Assembly (NCBI GenBank): GCA_964396055.1
Contig: CAYNDV010000208.1
Coordinates: forward strand, 1-6,353
DNA from: CAYJPV01 sp964396055
GTDB lineage: Bacteria; Acidobacteriota; Vicinamibacteria; Vicinamibacterales; JAKQTR01
Length of the DNA stretch: 6,353 nucleotides
Reading direction: 5' to 3'
The notes under the pieces: model-generated
The model's database searches: none
What the model saw: the letters and a program-made list of their open reading frames with translations, nothing else
What the model was told of the DNA's origin: nothing
Program-made: the position numbers and the translations under genes
In this document: positions 5,747-6,353 of the stretch, piece after piece
How positions within the stretch are numbered: the stretch's first letter is position 1
How the letters are laid out: each line of letters begins with the position of its first letter

Positions 5747-6353
5747 TACCCCACGGCCCCTTCGGGGTACTCGAGGGCCAGCTTGAGCTCGCGGGCCAGC
5801 GAGTCGACCGTGGTGCCCTTGCCCCACGCGCCGCTGGTTTCGAACCGCAGGTCGCCGATGCGCCGCCCCCACGGGGAAATCACGCGGCCGATTGCCCGGA
5901 AGTCGGTGCGGTCCGCGTGTTCCTGGTCGAGACGGCGCACCACGTCCGGCGCGACGCGGATGAAGGCCCGCAAGGCGGTGGACGACTTGATCGAGTACTT
6001 CCGCCCGTTCCACGCCGCGCCGAACACGAGGGCCACCTGCTTGAAGTAGTTCACGAAGAACCGCTTCGCCTGGTCGCGGAACTCGTCGGCGCGGCGCCCG
6101 GCCCCGAAGGCGTCCGTCTGGAACAGGCGCTTCAGTTCCTGGGCGAGCGGCGCCTGCGCCACGGCCCCGTGGCCCACGCCGAGCAGCTTGATGTTCGCGC
6201 AGAGCGGCGAGTCGTCACGGTCGTTCAGCCAGCGCACCACGTCGTGGGCCGCCGCCAGGTTGTCGTCCCGGTAGAGCTGCCGGCCGGCCAGCGACACCAG
6301 GTGCGACGAGTTCAGCCGCGTGTGCTTGGCATTGATCGTGACGAACATCTGGA
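5746..6353 (-). CDS. Probable DGQHR-domain (DndB-like) protein, C-terminal part (5' partial)
   Basis: The frame ends with TAG at 5748-5746 and is still open at the window edge: a Gln codon lies upstream of the Met at 6348. That Met sits inside a conserved motif, so it is probably internal. The visible 200 residues begin MFVTINAKHTRLNSSHLVSL, followed by AAAHDVVRWLNDRDDSPLCANIKLLG, then FFVNYFKQVALVFGAAW (95-113), STALRAFI and a late GAWGKGTTVDSLARELKLAL. The order 'F(V/I)xIN' plus a Ser-Leu helix, then 'A..v...Ln...dSPl...Ik' and a 'nyF.....fg..W' region, is what I recall downstream of the DGQHR signature in DndB-like proteins. The DGQHR motif itself would be outside the window. DndB regulates phosphorothioation genes in dnd systems; many other family members are uncharacterised. 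The gene converges on the large secreted protein gene and need not be functionally related. Family assignment is moderately sure, role unknown. Confidence 0.62.
   Translation of the reverse strand, partial: QMFVTINAKHTRLNSSHLVSLAGRQLYRDDNLAAAHDVVRWLNDRDDSPLCANIKLLGVGHGAVAQAPLAQELKRLFQTDAFGAGRRADEFRDQAKRFFVNYFKQVALVFGAAWNGRKYSIKSSTALRAFIRVAPDVVRRLDQEHADRTDFRAIGRVISPWGRRIGDLRFETSGAWGKGTTVDSLARELKLALEYPEGAVG

Noticed and set aside
6346..6348. True start codon of the - strand gene at base 6348
   Set aside because: The frame is open to the window edge and this Met lies within what looks like a conserved internal motif (MFVTIN), so the gene most likely starts outside the window.

Overview
This is a GC-rich bacterial window with three protein-coding regions. 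Two large secreted multidomain proteins lie in tandem on the + strand (partial gene to 1896; complete gene about 2145-5546). The 3' part of a convergent - strand gene lies at 5746-6353. Codons and intergenic DNA are GC-rich, one promoter-like box has the form TAGAAT, and the gaps carry 7-bp tandem repeats. From memory this combination is common in Acidobacteriota (Vicinamibacteria-like soil lineages). That assignment is inference, and Chloroflexota or similar phyla cannot be excluded.

Gene 1 is a secreted-type protein of unknown function: a globular domain of about 440 residues followed by two carboxypeptidase-regulatory-like (Ig-fold) modules. Gene 2 encodes a signal peptide, an Ig-like module, two tandem MAM/choice-of-anchor-J-like jelly rolls, another Ig-like module, a split abnormal-spindle/BACON-type Ig domain that appears to hold a beta-propeller-like insert, and the same pair of C-terminal modules as gene 1. 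No catalytic domain is recognisable in either, so they look like surface or extracellular binding proteins. The shared tail suggests a common way of being exported or displayed. Gene 3 resembles the C-terminal half of DGQHR-domain (DndB-like) proteins, a family linked to DNA phosphorothioation and defence islands. Its diagnostic motif would lie beyond the window.

The most unusual content is intergenic. Two copies of one composite element of about 160 bp (1858-2014 and 5586-5746) follow genes 1 and 2. Each has a 27-bp imperfect inverted repeat built from GAAGCAA heptads, a loop of about 40 nt with a conserved core, then 12 or 13 heptads in unbroken register that change from TTCTTGC through TAGCCTC to AAGCCCC. 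The end of each tract is G-quadruplex-capable on the - strand. Copy A supplies the last codons and stop of gene 1; copy B ends on the last base of the gene 3 stop codon. The loop also holds a possible micro-ORF with a good Shine-Dalgarno sequence. The elements could act as mRNA 3'-end structures, as mobile repeats dependent on an enzyme elsewhere, or both; nothing in the window decides this.
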